From: JAGLSB01 sp023135955
GTDB lineage: Bacteria > Bacteroidota > Bacteroidia > Bacteroidales > GCA-2748055
Reading direction: 5' to 3'
NCBI GenBank assembly: GCA_030673645.1
Contig: DAOVIO010000041.1
Location: forward strand, 1 to 25,913
DNA: 25,913 bases
This document shows, in pieces, positions 17,189 to 25,117 of this stretch; within the stretch, counting starts at the first letter, position 1, and every line of letters starts with the position of its first letter. Position numbers and translations under genes: made by a program. The notes under the pieces were generated by a model that worked only from the letters and a program-made list of their open reading frames with translations, did not search any database and was not told the origin of the DNA.

Positions 17189-18307
17189 ATGAGTACATCT
17201 TCCGAATCTGTAAGCTCCGTTCTTCCAGGCAGAGTTACGTCAGTAGATTTTTTTCGTGGCCTTACAATGTTTTTATTAGCAGGTGAGTCTGCGAGGCTTT
17301 ATAAACATCTTCTTGAAATGAACGGTAATGTAGTACATTTCATTGGTAATCAACTACATCACCATGAATGGCATGGCTTGCATTTCTGGGATTTAATACA
17401 GCCCTTCTTTATGTTTATTGTTGGAGTTTCAATTCCTTTTGCAGTTGCAAACAGATTAAGAAAAGGAGACAGCAAAAAGAATATTCTTTCCCATGCCTTA
17501 AAACGTTCTTTCTTGTTACTGTTTTTCGGATGGTCATTATACTTTACATCTGCTGGAGTATTTGTTTTACGATTTCAGAATGTTCTCGCACAACTTTCTG
17601 TTACTTATCTGGTAGGATTTCTAATTCTGAATAAAAGCTTTAGATTTCAGCTCATCTTTACTCTTGGAATTCTTCTCTTTATAGATCTTGCATATCGGTT
17701 TTTTCCTGTGGAAGGATTTAATAATCCATGGGTAATATATGAAAATCTTGGAGCATGGTTTAATAATAAAATTGAGGGAGTAGTGAATTCGAGCGAGTGG
17801 GCAACATTAAATTTTGTATCAACAACAGCACATACAGTATGGGGTGTTCTATGTGGTAAATTGCTGATGAGTGACAAATCTCAGGTAAAGAAGATACAGA
17901 TTCTTATAATTGCAGGAGTATCAGCTTTGGTTTTAGGATATTCATTGGATTTGTTGAATATAACTCCGATTATCAAAAAGATTGCCACATCTTCATTTGT
18001 ATTTGCCAGTGGTGGATGGACCATCCTTGCCCTTGCTTTTTGCTATTGGCTCATAGACGTAAAGAAGTTATTTATAAAAGGATCCAGACCATTTATTATA
18101 GTTGGGATGAACAGTATTTTTATTTACATGTTTTTCCATCTTGGAGGTGCCGGTTGGATTGGTAAACTAATCCAGCCATTCAGTAATTTATTTTTCTTCT
18201 GGGGAGGTGAATTAACAGTTAAAGTTATTACTAGTATAGGGGTATGGGCTGCACTTTGGTATCTTTGCTATTGGCTATATAAAAACAAAGTATTTATAAA
18301 AATCTAA
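17189..18307 (+). CDS. NagX/HGSNAT-like membrane acyltransferase (DUF5009-type)
   Basis: About 373 aa with roughly ten hydrophobic helices. The N-terminal motif RVTSVDFFRGLTMFLL is the hallmark of the heparan-alpha-glucosaminide N-acetyltransferase / NagX family, which moves acetyl groups across a membrane or accompanies N-acetylglucosamine use. Further family-like features are WHGLHFWDLIQPFFMFIVG with conserved His residues, RSFLLLFFGW, and the C-terminal GMNSIFIYMFFH segment. The start is uncertain: ATG 17129 adds MKRICLSFFVLHTINLINKT, which looks foreign to the family, while ATG 17189 follows an A-rich stretch typical of Bacteroidota starts and gives MSTSSES. The Tat lipoprotein gene follows after 49 nt on the same strand. 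Confidence 0.75.
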   Translation: MSTSSESVSSVLPGRVTSVDFFRGLTMFLLAGESARLYKHLLEMNGNVVHFIGNQLHHHEWHGLHFWDLIQPFFMFIVGVSIPFAVANRLRKGDSKKNILSHALKRSFLLLFFGWSLYFTSAGVFVLRFQNVLAQLSVTYLVGFLILNKSFRFQLIFTLGILLFIDLAYRFFPVEGFNNPWVIYENLGAWFNNKIEGVVNSSEWATLNFVSTTAHTVWGVLCGKLLMSDKSQVKKIQILIIAGVSALVLGYSLDLLNITPIIKKIATSSFVFASGGWTILALAFCYWLIDVKKLFIKGSRPFIIVGMNSIFIYMFFHLGGAGWIGKLIQPFSNLFFFWGGELTVKVITSIGVWAALWYLCYWLYKNKVFIKI

Positions 18308-18356
18308 AGTATACTTGTTTAAATACTAAGTCCTTAAAAACACAGAGGTAAAAAAT

Positions 18357-19634
18357 ATGGTGAAAATTTCCCGGCGTAGTTTTTTAAAGAATTCAGTCAG
18401 GACTGCTTCAGGAATTGCAGTACTTGGCGGTAATATCCCTCTACTTAGTTCTTGTGTAAGACAGAATAAGACACTAGGAAATGTAAAAGTATTTATTCCT
18501 ATGCCTATTCAGGTTGTTATTGATGATGTGGGATGGTGGTCGGGTGAAGATGGAAGCAAGAGACAGGAGCCATATCGCACAGGTATTAACCGGAATCATG
18601 TACCGTCAGATTATCAGGCCATTGTTGATCTTGGTAGTAGCCTTGGCATAAGACCACAGGCGGCATTTGTAGTATGTGAATGGGATAAAGAAAACACCCT
18701 CAAGCAGTTACCAACAAGTACATGGATGGGGAAGAACTGGGATAACTCACGCTGGGTGGGGCACTGGCTTGAGGAAGCCGCAGAAATCATCAGGAATAAT
18801 CACAATAATTTCGAAATTACAATTCATGGTGTCGGACATGAGTACTGGGAAGATGGAAGTTTTACAAGGGCAGAATGGACCGATTCAAAGGGGCAGATGC
18901 GGCCCCAGGACCAGATAGAACTTCATCTGGAATACTTTGAAAAAATTATGATCCAGAATAATTTAGGCCCATTGCCCAAATCATTTGTACCAGCTGCATT
19001 TCGACATTCCTTCGGCGCGTCAGAAGGCAGGGACATTAGTCTGGCAGAAATACTTGGGAAATATGGTGTAAACTACATCAATACCCCATTTTCATCCATT
19101 TATAATAAGGAAAGAATACAACATGAATACTTTGGGTTTGATTCAAGTGTTATGACTATTGACAGGGGGGATGATGAATTTCCATGGGATATTTTCCCGG
19201 CAGATCCTTCTGCTGTACGTTCCGGACCTACTTACGGATTGCATTGGCCTAATATGCTTCATCCCGATCCGGAAAGAAACCATGAGGTAGTTAAGAGATG
19301 GGTAGAGTACCTGAAACCTTATAATGAAAAAGCAGATATGATGCTGGCTCCTGATTCTATTGCTTTCCAGCATCAGCTTGGACATCATTCCCTGACATTA
19401 CTTAGTTTGAAAGAAGATCTGATTGAGCTTGATTTTACTGAAACTGATAAGATGCCGGGAAAAATATCTAAGGGAGAATTTACTATAAAAATTAAAACTG
19501 AAGAACCTCAACAATTCAAATCGGAGGATTTAGTTATTAAATCTCAATCATTACAAAAAGAAAGTGAATTTCTCTACGTTTTGAATCTTAAGAGGAAATT
19601 GGACAAGAAGAAAGTTCAGATCAGCTTTGTATAG
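18357..19634 (+). CDS. Tat-exported lipoprotein, putative carbohydrate deacetylase/hydrolase
   Basis: A 425-aa protein. The N-terminus has a twin-arginine motif (SRRSFLK, residues 5-11), a hydrophobic stretch and a possible lipobox LLSSC (Cys33), suggesting a folded, lipid-anchored envelope protein. The mature part may be a polysaccharide-deacetylase-like beta/alpha barrel: VVIDDVGWW (Asp56, Asp57) resembles the NodB aspartate strand, HGVGHEYW (His157, His161) could be the metal pair, and PAAFRHSFG (His217) a later active-site strand. This assignment rests on motif shape only; a glycoside hydrolase of similar fold is possible. The last ~70 residues look like a small beta domain. AGAGG at 18344-18348 may be a ribosome-binding site. 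It follows the NagX-like gene by 49 nt and converges with the hydrolase gene, 6 nt apart. Confidence 0.6.
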   Translation: MVKISRRSFLKNSVRTASGIAVLGGNIPLLSSCVRQNKTLGNVKVFIPMPIQVVIDDVGWWSGEDGSKRQEPYRTGINRNHVPSDYQAIVDLGSSLGIRPQAAFVVCEWDKENTLKQLPTSTWMGKNWDNSRWVGHWLEEAAEIIRNNHNNFEITIHGVGHEYWEDGSFTRAEWTDSKGQMRPQDQIELHLEYFEKIMIQNNLGPLPKSFVPAAFRHSFGASEGRDISLAEILGKYGVNYINTPFSSIYNKERIQHEYFGFDSSVMTIDRGDDEFPWDIFPADPSAVRSGPTYGLHWPNMLHPDPERNHEVVKRWVEYLKPYNEKADMMLAPDSIAFQHQLGHHSLTLLSLKEDLIELDFTETDKMPGKISKGEFTIKIKTEEPQQFKSEDLVIKSQSLQKESEFLYVLNLKRKLDKKKVQISFV

Positions 19635-19640
19635 AAGGAT

Positions 19641-20363
19641 TCATTCTTTCATCCCCTCAATTTCTTTATTTAAAATCTGACTAATTTCTTCAGCACGGGT
19701 TAAAGTCATCATATGTGAGCCTTGTGGAATAATATAATTAGGATTTACTTTTCTAATTGGTAGAGTATGATCATTATCTCCATGAATATGGACAATGTTA
19801 TCTGAATTTGACATTCTTTCCCATGTAATAATCATATCTATGGTTCTCTTCATATATTTTGGATCTTTATCACCCAACATACTTTTAAATGTTTCTTTAT
19901 CATAGTCTCTGTCAGGTTCCACAATTGGTTGTAATAATTTGGCTCCAAACAGTAAAACTTTTCCTGGCATAATCTTATATAGAGGTATAGATTTTTGAAA
20001 CTTGTATCGGAAGGGTAGTTCAGTTCTGTTTTTAGCGCTGGAGATAATTAAAACTTTCTCGGGATTTAGGATTTCGATTAACTCAGAGCTAATCATTCCT
20101 CCAAATGAAACACCTACCAAAATAAAGTTTTCACCTGTGTCGATTTGTGTTGAGATGATTTTGGCGTATTGTTTAAGGTTTGTTCCTTTTTCAGGAGTAG
20201 GATACTTAATATGTTCTAATTTAAAGGAAGGGTCAAAGTTTAAAGAATCGAATATTCTTTCATCAGAGCCTTGTCCTGGAAGAAAGTAAATTGTATTTAG
20301 CGACTGACCTAATGCAGTTAGAGAAAGTAAAATGATCAGATGAGTTAGTATTAACCTTCTCAT
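19641..20363 (-). CDS. Secreted alpha/beta hydrolase
   Basis: A 240-aa hydrolase. Residues 1-20 (MRRLILTHLIILLSLTALGQ) are a signal peptide. FLPGQGSD (28-34) fits the oxyanion-hole loop, GVSFGG (84-89) is the nucleophile elbow with Ser86, HGDNDHTLP (194-202) supplies the acid (probably Asp198), and GSHMM (215-219) carries the catalytic His217. The triad is therefore complete. Substrate is unknown; the fold includes esterases, lipases and acyltransferases. It converges on the Tat lipoprotein gene, so it is not in that operon. Confidence 0.82.
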   Translation of the reverse strand: MRRLILTHLIILLSLTALGQSLNTIYFLPGQGSDERIFDSLNFDPSFKLEHIKYPTPEKGTNLKQYAKIISTQIDTGENFILVGVSFGGMISSELIEILNPEKVLIISSAKNRTELPFRYKFQKSIPLYKIMPGKVLLFGAKLLQPIVEPDRDYDKETFKSMLGDKDPKYMKRTIDMIITWERMSNSDNIVHIHGDNDHTLPIRKVNPNYIIPQGSHMMTLTRAEEISQILNKEIEGMKE

Positions 20364-20523
20364 GTTTATGAAAATTGATGAATATTTAACTTCGCCAAAT
20401 TTAAATGTTTCAAATTATTCATTGAATAAAAATACTTATTTTTCACGAACTAATAATTTTGAACTACACTCATTCAATTGATTTTTCCTACTTTCGGATA
20501 AAAATTATTTATTAAGGAATAAA

Positions 20524-21525
20524 ATGCCAAAAGTATCAGTAATACTTCCTTTTTTCAATGCAGATGTAAGCCTTAAGAGGGCTTTGGGCAGTATTGAAAA
20601 TCAGACTCTTAAAGATTTTGAATGCATTCTCATTAATAATAATTCTACTGATAAGAGTGTTGAGATTGCTAAGCATCAGATTGAAAAAGACAAGCGCTTT
20701 ATTCTTATAAATGAAAAAAAACAAGGTGTTATGTTTGCTTCTAATGCGGGATCAGATATTGCCAGGAGTAAATATATTGCAAGGATGGACGCTGATGATG
20801 TTGCAAGCAAAGATCGCTTAAAATTACAATCGGATTTTCTGGATGATAATCCGGATTATGGAGCTGTTGGCGGAAAAGTTAAGCATATAAGTCATTCAGA
20901 GAATACAAAAGGATTTGCAAGATATGTTGACTGGGTAAATTCGGTTCAAACATATAGCGATATACTTAATAGTCAGTTTATAGAATCTCCTATTGTTAAT
21001 CCTTCAACCATGTGGAGAAAAGAAGTGGGAGAGAAGTATGGAATGTATAAACATGGAGACTTTCCTGAGGATTATGAAATGTGGTTGCGTTGGTTGAACA
21101 AAGGTGTTAAAATTAAAAAGTTAAATGAGGTTGTCCTGAACTGGCACGACTCAGATACCAGACTCACCCGCACTCAATCAATTTATAGCGATTCATCCTT
21201 TTACAGAATAAAAACAAAGTACCTTGCTCAATGGCTTGAAAAAAATAATCCTTTTCATCCTCGAATAGTGGTTTGGGGAGCCAGTAGGATTTCTCGCCGG
21301 AGAGCTGCTTTATTAAAACAATATGGAATAGAAATAGAATTTTATATCGATATTAAAAGGAGCCGTCAATTGGAGCAGAAAGTGATTTATTACAATGAAA
21401 TTCCCTCTTCAAAAGAAATATTCATTCTCACTTATATTAAGCAAATGGATGCCAGGGAAGAGATTCAGGATTTTCTGCATGACAGGGGTTATATAGAGGG
21501 TTTGAATTATTTGTTGATTTCTTAA
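20524..21525 (+). CDS. Family 2 glycosyltransferase with C-terminal Rossmann-like domain
   Basis: A 333-aa protein. Residues 1-230 are a GT-A glycosyltransferase: VSVILPFFNAD (4-14), the nucleotide-binding LINNNSTDKS (36-45), the DXD-type motif RMDADDVAS (87-95) with Asp89, Asp91 and Asp92 for metal and sugar nucleotide, and PEDYEMWLRW around residues 180-190 carrying the ED motif. From about 245 a second domain begins RIVVWGASRISRRRAALLKQ and continues with YIDIKRSRQ, a glycine-rich beta-alpha-beta resembling nucleotide-binding or CheY-like folds seen at the C-terminus of some GT2 proteins. It has no membrane helices, so it is presumably cytoplasmic and works on a membrane-linked glycan. It stands alone; repeats follow its stop. 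Confidence 0.87.
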   Translation: MPKVSVILPFFNADVSLKRALGSIENQTLKDFECILINNNSTDKSVEIAKHQIEKDKRFILINEKKQGVMFASNAGSDIARSKYIARMDADDVASKDRLKLQSDFLDDNPDYGAVGGKVKHISHSENTKGFARYVDWVNSVQTYSDILNSQFIESPIVNPSTMWRKEVGEKYGMYKHGDFPEDYEMWLRWLNKGVKIKKLNEVVLNWHDSDTRLTRTQSIYSDSSFYRIKTKYLAQWLEKNNPFHPRIVVWGASRISRRRAALLKQYGIEIEFYIDIKRSRQLEQKVIYYNEIPSSKEIFILTYIKQMDAREEIQDFLHDRGYIEGLNYLLIS

Positions 21526-21917
21526 TCTATTACTGAAACTAAAATGTAAAAAGCGCATTGAATTGAAATATGTGAAAGCAAGCCTTTTACTGTTTTTATC
21601 AATATTAAATCCAGATTTAAGTCCGGGCTGAAAGCCCAAATAAATTCAGCCCAAGGCAACGCCTTGGGTATATAAACACACCAAATATTTGCGCCCTGAA
21701 AGGGCATATTAATCTGACCACATAATTTTGATTATGGTTATGATATAATTGAGATTTAATTAATTTGCCCTTTCAGGGCGAATTAATACAACATTACAAA
21801 TTTACCCAAGGTGTTGCCTTGGGCTGAAATAAGCTGTCCCTTCGGGACGAAAAACAAGAAATTAAAAACTCTAATATCATATACTTTGATTTAGGGAGTT
21901 CATTTAGCTGATAATAC
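21526..21917. other. Gene-free gap between convergent glycosyltransferase and methyltransferase genes
   Basis: A 392-nt gap holding the mirrored palindrome cluster (21625-21848). Apart from this only AT-rich sequence is visible. Frames crossing this region are artefacts of the repeats. Confidence 0.7.
21625..21848. repeat. Mirrored cluster of REP-like hairpins (two inverted arms)
   Basis: Left arm: hairpins GGGCTGAAAGCCC (21625-21637), CCCAAGGCAACGCCTTGGG (21650-21668) and GCCCTGAAAGGGC (21693-21705). Right arm, in reverse order and orientation: GCCCTTTCAGGGC (21767-21779), CCCAAGGTGTTGCCTTGGG (21805-21823) and GTCCCTTCGGGAC (21836-21848). The inner pair are exact reverse complements of each other, and the 19-nt pair differ only in their loops. 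About 60 nt of unrelated AT-rich DNA lies between the arms. This resembles a BIME-type composite of REP elements. Lying between convergent genes, the hairpins could act as a bidirectional terminator or RNA stabiliser, which is inference. Confidence 0.75.
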
Positions 21918-23003
21918 TTATTTTGTATCAGCTATTTTTAATACCCATAATTCTACCATCTCTGAATTGCGCCAATTCTGATCCCTTTTTGTTTTTTTTG
22001 AAGCTGGGCCAGCCTTCTTTTCCAGGAATAATTCCTTTTTGAATCGGCCTCCTTCAGCTAACTCTTTTTTAATAGGGTGTTTATCGGTAAGACCGGAGAT
22101 TTTTGCCAGATTTGAAAATAATAAAATCAACTTTCCTTTGTCTGTAAGATGATTCTTAGCTTCAGTGAAAAAACGTGGGAATAGTTCAGAATCATAATAA
22201 ATGGCTTTATCCAGACCTTCAATATTATGAGAAGCCGGGAGCCAGGGTGGATTAAAGACTATTAATTCAGTTTTTTCATCGCAATTGGCAAATAAATCAC
22301 CATGGATAAGACCTATTTTCGAACTCAGATTATTGCCAGTCAGATCTTCCGTTAATCCAATAATTGCGTTCGGATTAGAGTCTGTTCCTATAACTTTTTT
22401 GAAACCATGTTTTATCATCTGAAAAGTGAGTACGCCACATCCTATTCCGACATCTATTCCCAACTCTTTTGAACCCCGGTATTGTTTTAACCAGTTATCA
22501 AAAAGCTTCAAATGTTCGAATCGGGTAGGGAAATAGGTTCCGAAAAAGGGGTGGATTTTTTTATGTAAGACTGGAATTGAAATGCCTCTTTCGTACCACT
22601 GCCACGAGCTATTTAATCCTTGCACCTGTGGAAAAGGCAGCAAAAATTCATTCAATTCAGGATAGAGCTTATTCAGCCATCCAATCATGGGAGCTTTTCT
22701 TACAACTAATTTATTATCCTGTACTAGTAGCAATAATCGATGAGAAATTTCCCTGTAAACCGATCGAAAGTCACGTTGTTCCTTAAAAGACTGTTTGGAA
22801 TTTGAGTTCTGTAGGTATTTCTTTAACTCACTTAATAGTGAGAGCCCTGTGCTGTAAAAATCCTTAATTATAACATAATTCCCCTCTATAAGAGTCTCTA
22901 TAGCAATCTGCGGATCCTGACGTTTTGTATATTTAAGTATATCAACATCGGATATAATTGGTTCTGGGCGTTCTATTTGCATTTCAATTGTTAATTCTCC
23001 CAT
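21918..23003 (-). CDS. PrmC-like class I methyltransferase with long N-terminal extension
   Basis: A 361-aa protein. The C-terminal half is a SAM methyltransferase: motif I DVGIGCGVLTFQ (184-195), motif II VIGTDSNPNAI (204-214), and motif IV NPPW (251-254) with PASHN. NPPY/NPPW is the active-site signature of enzymes methylating amide or exocyclic amino nitrogens (PrmC, TrmN6, N6-adenine enzymes), so the substrate is probably a glutamine, asparagine or base amino group. The first ~150 residues have no family I recognise; they contain PMIGWLNKLYPELNEFLLPF and HPFFGTYFPTR just before the methyltransferase core. M7 is an alternative start. The stop of the small membrane protein gene overlaps its ATG by one base (TAATG), so translation is probably coupled. 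Confidence 0.8.
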   Translation of the reverse strand: MGELTIEMQIERPEPIISDVDILKYTKRQDPQIAIETLIEGNYVIIKDFYSTGLSLLSELKKYLQNSNSKQSFKEQRDFRSVYREISHRLLLLVQDNKLVVRKAPMIGWLNKLYPELNEFLLPFPQVQGLNSSWQWYERGISIPVLHKKIHPFFGTYFPTRFEHLKLFDNWLKQYRGSKELGIDVGIGCGVLTFQMIKHGFKKVIGTDSNPNAIIGLTEDLTGNNLSSKIGLIHGDLFANCDEKTELIVFNPPWLPASHNIEGLDKAIYYDSELFPRFFTEAKNHLTDKGKLILLFSNLAKISGLTDKHPIKKELAEGGRFKKELFLEKKAGPASKKTKRDQNWRNSEMVELWVLKIADTK

Positions 23004-23230
23004 TAATTCATTTCATCTTCAGCTTTGTTATTTTCTATTTTCTTGAAAAGTAATGCCATAGATCCCCAAATTAATATAATGTGTGATAATACACCTCCAA
23101 CTAATATATTTTGTATTATATCATAGCAATCTGTACCTTTTAATGCAGATGCACATCCTATAATTACTGCTCCCCAAATAATGACACTTGCAATTATCAG
23201 ACCTCCTATTTTGCCCATTTTATTTTCCAT
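23003..23230 (-). CDS. Small two-helix membrane protein, function unknown
   Basis: A 75-aa protein with two predicted membrane segments, about residues 7-30 (IGGLIIASVIIWGAVIIGCA) and 41-62 (ILVGGVLSHIILIWGSMALL), joined by a short loop with a Cys pair region (CASALKGTDC). The C-terminus is charged (KKIENNKAEDEMN) and probably cytoplasmic. I do not recognise a family. The ATG at 23230 gives MENKMGKIGG; M5 is possible too. Its TAA shares a base with the methyltransferase ATG, so the two are almost certainly in one operon. Confidence 0.7.
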   Translation of the reverse strand: MENKMGKIGGLIIASVIIWGAVIIGCASALKGTDCYDIIQNILVGGVLSHIILIWGSMALLFKKIENNKAEDEMN

Positions 23231-23375
23231 TATTTCTACTTTTAATTGTTTGAATTTTAAATATGTCAGAATATATAATCCTTATATTATATTTCAATAT
23301 CCTATTATTCTATACACTATTTTTAGTCTGGCATTCTAACATAGGTACATAATGATTAGCCACTTAGGAGAAAAT

Positions 23376-24209
23376 CTATTTTTTGGATAATTGTGTCAAT
23401 TCAATTTTCCTAAAAAATATTTCAGCACCTTCTGATTGGATTTGGATACGACCTTTGGACGGTTTGACATTTGTCGCTTTATTTATTAAAATGCCATTAA
23501 GAAATATGGTGAGTTGATCGTCCTCAGCAATGCACTCTAGTTTGTTCCACTTTCCAGCTGTTTTCTCAATATCATTTTCACCCCTAAAACCAAACATATC
23601 TTTCCATTCCGGATCGTGGTCGAACCAGTTGATATGGCCGCTATTAATTGTAGTAGGAATCCCATCCGGCTGAAAAACATACGAGTATCCTTGTTTTTCC
23701 ATAGCGACGGTACCTGTAATCTGAAATTGATCACTTCCATCTCCAACAACAATAAAATCACCTGTTCCCCCTTCAATTATCTGGCACTCAATTGAATGTA
23801 TCCATGTCCCATTTTTGCTACCATCTTCTCCCTGAGAATGTAGTAGAATTCCAGAATCCCGGGCTTTGTCTAATCTTGGTTCAAAGCTTAATTCACCCCA
23901 TTTAAATTCAGTAACAAGTTTGAAATTCTCATATTCAGCAAGTGTAGTTATGCAGCCCCATTCTTCACCAGAGATTCTGACCATCCCATCTTCAACCGTA
24001 AAAACATTCTTAGGATCGTTATCTCGCCCACGATTTTTGAGAAAGGAATACCAGCCATCAAGATTATTTCCATTGAACAATTTAGTAGTATTGTCATTAT
24101 ATTGTTTCAGAGCAACGACTTGCTGTTGAGAACCTTGCCCGTAGCTTTTTACCTCATTTATTAAAATAAATAAAATTGAAAAAGTTGTGAGTAAAATTAT
24201 TTTCTTCAT
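23376..24209 (-). CDS. Secreted DUF1080 (3-keto-disaccharide hydrolase domain) protein
   Basis: About 277 aa from the ATG at 24209, which gives the signal peptide MKKIILLTTFSILFILINEV ending SYGQ; an earlier start at 24257 would bury this signal. The rest is a single DUF1080 concanavalin-like beta sandwich: KLFNGNNLDGWYSF near the start, DNFK-like YENFKLVTEFKWG, DSGILLHSQGED, WIHSIECQIIEGGTGDFIV, and the end GRIQIQSEGAEIFFRKIEL. Such domains bind or cleave 3-keto-glycosides in Bacteroidota and Planctomycetes sugar catabolism. No oxidoreductase or transporter partner is adjacent. Its catalytic role here is inferred from the family. Confidence 0.85.
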   Translation of the reverse strand: MKKIILLTTFSILFILINEVKSYGQGSQQQVVALKQYNDNTTKLFNGNNLDGWYSFLKNRGRDNDPKNVFTVEDGMVRISGEEWGCITTLAEYENFKLVTEFKWGELSFEPRLDKARDSGILLHSQGEDGSKNGTWIHSIECQIIEGGTGDFIVVGDGSDQFQITGTVAMEKQGYSYVFQPDGIPTTINSGHINWFDHDPEWKDMFGFRGENDIEKTAGKWNKLECIAEDDQLTIFLNGILINKATNVKPSKGRIQIQSEGAEIFFRKIELTQLSKK

Positions 24210-24350
24210 AATAATTATTAGTCGGTGATGTTTATTAGATCTATCCGATTGTTGCATAATACCTTCCCTATAAATCGAACAAAAGCTAATTGATGGTCAA
24301 AATTGAATTTAATAACCAATCGATAATATGTGTTAGCCACTGACCTTAAT

Positions 24351-24773
24351 TCATTTCTTAAGAATTGATGTCAGATATTCCTCAGCTGTCATTACAGGTA
24401 ATTTTGCATTTTTAAAGTCCTTTAGATTTCTTGTAATCAGGATATCTTGCTTATTTTCTAGAGCTGTAAAATATTGAAGTGCATCCTCAAAATCAGAGAA
24501 ATCACTATCATTTAAAGCTAGTTCTACAATTTTGGCATCCAATTTTATAACTCTCACTAAGATTTTGAATTTTCTTAAAATCTCCTTTGTCTGGATTCTA
24601 GATTTGTGTTTTGAAAGAATGTAATTAGTATTTGCAAATGTCAGTGATGAAACACTTAATTTTACTTCCCTTTGATCTGCAATTGAAAAAATATCCGCTG
24701 CACTTTGGTAAAATGGTTGGCGTTTCGCTAGTAAGTCAATTATAATATTTGTGTCAATATATAATCTTGTCAT
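24351..24773 (-). CDS. PIN-domain toxin (VapC-like) of a toxin-antitoxin pair
   Basis: A 140-aa PIN nuclease. The N-terminal LYIDTNIIIDLLAKRQPFY contains the first catalytic Asp7; DFSDFEDALQYFTAL (91-105) supplies Asp94, Glu96 and Asp97; LITRNLKDFKNAKLPVMTAE (112-131) supplies Asp119. These acidic residues coordinate Mg2+ in the RNase active site. PIN toxins cleave tRNA or rRNA and are neutralised by a paired antitoxin. Its ATG overlaps the antitoxin stop by 4 nt (ATGA), standard for such modules. The target RNA cannot be read from sequence. Confidence 0.88.
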   Translation of the reverse strand: MTRLYIDTNIIIDLLAKRQPFYQSAADIFSIADQREVKLSVSSLTFANTNYILSKHKSRIQTKEILRKFKILVRVIKLDAKIVELALNDSDFSDFEDALQYFTALENKQDILITRNLKDFKNAKLPVMTAEEYLTSILKK

Positions 24774-25015
24774 TTGTATTTCTCGTTTAGATAATCACCG
24801 TACTCACTTTTATAATCAAAATCTTCAGGAATCTGAATTACACCACTCAAGCTTTCAACGAGTGGAGTGATCTTTATTTCTGATTTTCTTTTACTAGTGA
24901 GTGATGCAAGATAGGATTCGATCAATCTTGATAAACTTATCTTATTCGATCGAGCATACTCTTTCGCCCTTTCAATGATTTCCTCATCTACATTAAGCGT
25001 TAATTTTGTATCCAT
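24770..25015 (-). CDS. Antitoxin (DUF6364-like, ribbon-helix-helix type) of the PIN pair
   Basis: An 81-aa protein. The N-terminal MDTKLTLNVDEEIIERAKEY, followed by ARSNKISLSRLIESYLASL, fits a ribbon-helix-helix DNA-binding domain: a beta strand then two helices, with KISLSRLIE as the turn. The C-terminal part (GVIQIPEDFDYKSEYGDYL) is acidic and probably wraps the toxin active site. It overlaps the toxin gene by 4 nt and is the promoter-proximal gene, so it likely represses its own operon through the inverted repeat at 25023-25038. The DUF6364 name is from memory of similar Bacteroidota antitoxins. Confidence 0.82.
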   Translation of the reverse strand: MDTKLTLNVDEEIIERAKEYARSNKISLSRLIESYLASLTSKRKSEIKITPLVESLSGVIQIPEDFDYKSEYGDYLNEKYK

Positions 25016-25022
25016 GGTTATG

Positions 25023-25038
25023 TTTTTACGTGTAAAAA
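25023..25038. promoter_or_regulatory. Perfect inverted repeat upstream of the toxin-antitoxin operon (candidate operator)
   Basis: TTTTTAC-GT-GTAAAAA: two perfect 7-nt arms with a 2-nt centre, 7 nt upstream of the antitoxin ATG (25015). On the minus strand it follows a TTAATTTG sequence that resembles a -7 element. Ribbon-helix-helix antitoxins bind short inverted repeats here, so autoregulation is the likely role; this is inference. Confidence 0.55.
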
Positions 25039-25117
25039 TACAAATTAATTACGTATCACACAAGCAACAGTTATGGTTGTTGGGCTTTCGTGCATTAATT
25101 CTCTTCTAATATTTTCA

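Noticed and set aside
21522..21707. Short minus-strand open frames through the hairpin repeats
   Set aside because: They translate the palindromes and have no start context or homology; the repeats explain them.
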